A stretch of 64,000 nucleotides of DNA from positions 2,149,318 through 2,213,317 of the forward strand of contig NZ_CP150886.1 of assembly GCF_038050375.1 (NCBI RefSeq), read 5' to 3'. This DNA comes from Okeanomitos corallinicola TIOX110. Lineage in GTDB: Bacteria > Cyanobacteriota > Cyanobacteriia > Cyanobacteriales > Nostocaceae. This document shows positions 63,700 through 64,000 of the stretch, one piece after another (position 1 is the stretch's first letter; each line of letters opens with the position of its first letter). The translations under genes were made by a program, and so were the position numbers. Below the pieces are notes generated by a model that saw only the letters and a list, made by a program, of their open reading frames with translations, ran no database searches and was not told the origin of the DNA.

Positions 63700-64000
63700 T
63701 TAATAGCCATATCTTCGTTTTCTATTTTGTAATTGACTAGCCCTTGATTCTAGGGTAAATATGGGAATATCTTCTAATTCATCATCTATTAAATTATACT
63801 GTTCACAAACTAGACTTAAACGATATCCAGGCGTTTTCACAGCATTAACAGAATGGGTTAAATCACCTTGAAAGTAAACTAAGGTATTGCTTTGGGGTTT
63901 AATTTGTCCAATTTGACGTTTAGTAGATTTTAAAACTAATTCTCCCCCTTCCATATTTTCCGGTACTCGTACATAAAGAACACTAACAAGGTTTGGTGGT
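63700..64000 (-). CDS. 2OG-Fe(II) oxygenase-like protein, 5' end outside the window
   Basis: The frame continues to the right edge (LVSVLYVRVPENMEGGELVL); about 100 C-terminal residues are visible. Double-stranded beta-helix features are GELVL, the strand NTLVYFQGDLTHSVNAV with the second metal His, and YRLSLVCEQYN with the Arg that binds 2-oxoglutarate. The first HxD motif would lie outside. It may be a prolyl-hydroxylase-like enzyme; the substrate is unknown. Confidence 0.7.
   Translation of the reverse strand, partial: PPNLVSVLYVRVPENMEGGELVLKSTKRQIGQIKPQSNTLVYFQGDLTHSVNAVKTPGYRLSLVCEQYNLIDDELEDIPIFTLESRASQLQNRKRRYGY

Overview
The window is chromosomal DNA from a filamentous, probably heterocyst-forming cyanobacterium (Nostocales; Anabaena/Dolichospermum/Nostoc-like). 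The evidence is the low GC content, frequent GCGATCGC-type (HIP1) octamers even inside genes, heptameric short tandem repeats (TTGGTAA, GTGACAG, TTAGTCA), and cyanobacteria-typical families: a group 3 sigma factor like SigF, DevA/DevC exporter parts, an XisF-like recombinase, several CHAT/TPR proteins, Ser/Thr kinases with periplasmic tails, Uma2 nucleases and large RTX exoproteins. No rRNA operon, CRISPR array, prophage or intact insertion sequence was found.

Layout. 1-5.7 kb: 3' part of a giant secreted subtilase-RTX protein. 5.8-9.1 kb: purB, a sigF-like sigma factor and miaE. 9.1-12.2 kb: two short-chain dehydrogenases and a desaturase-SDR fusion. 12.9-15.5 kb: a tandem pair of von Willebrand A (VWA) proteins. 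15.8-18.7 kb: a probable exosortase-sorted protein, a glyoxalase-like protein, and a decayed exporter locus in which devA is intact but devC and padR have both lost their 5' ends and are fused head to head. 18.8-22.6 kb: a second RTX protein with almost identical 432-bp internal repeats. 23-27.4 kb: a TPR-CHAT protein with a degenerate active site and a small paralogue of its N-terminus. 27.8-33.4 kb: dnaX, a double M16 peptidase and small genes. 33.4-40.6 kb: an accessory zone with two TPR gene remnants, a Uma2 nuclease, a DUF4351-type protein, a VapBC-like module with a frameshifted toxin, and a CHAT-NTPase-TPR protein preceded by a small gene resembling EACC1 (effector-associated constant component 1). 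40.7-52.7 kb: a VOC protein, a CAP-domain protein, an XisF-like recombinase lacking the usual serine motif, a membrane protein, a GT39 glycosyltransferase, an RND efflux pair and a GT4 glycosyltransferase. 53.2-57.4 kb: the conserved translation block rplS, tRNA-Trp, secE, nusG, rplK, rplA, L10 leader, rplJ, rplL. 57.4-58.4 kb: a repeat-rich spacer. 58.4-63.6 kb: three paralogous Ser/Thr kinases with different C-terminal modules. The window ends inside a 2OG-Fe(II) oxygenase-like gene.

How the genes work together. The strongest candidate for an under-described system is at 36.2-40.6 kb. There an NLR-like protein (CHAT peptidase with His and Cys present, P-loop NTPase, nine nearly identical 40-residue TPRs) lies downstream of a short membrane-anchored EACC1-like protein. 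This combination is expected for NTP-dependent bacterial conflict or programmed-death systems. It sits among family remnants and a broken toxin-antitoxin pair, so the region appears to turn over quickly. A second CHAT protein at 23-26.6 kb seems to have lost its catalytic residues and may be a scaffold or regulator.

Repeats. Several dispersed intergenic repeats link distant parts of the window. One palindromic repeat lies in frame inside the CHAT-NTPase gene. A roughly 160-bp element occurs at both 12.6 and 57.6 kb.
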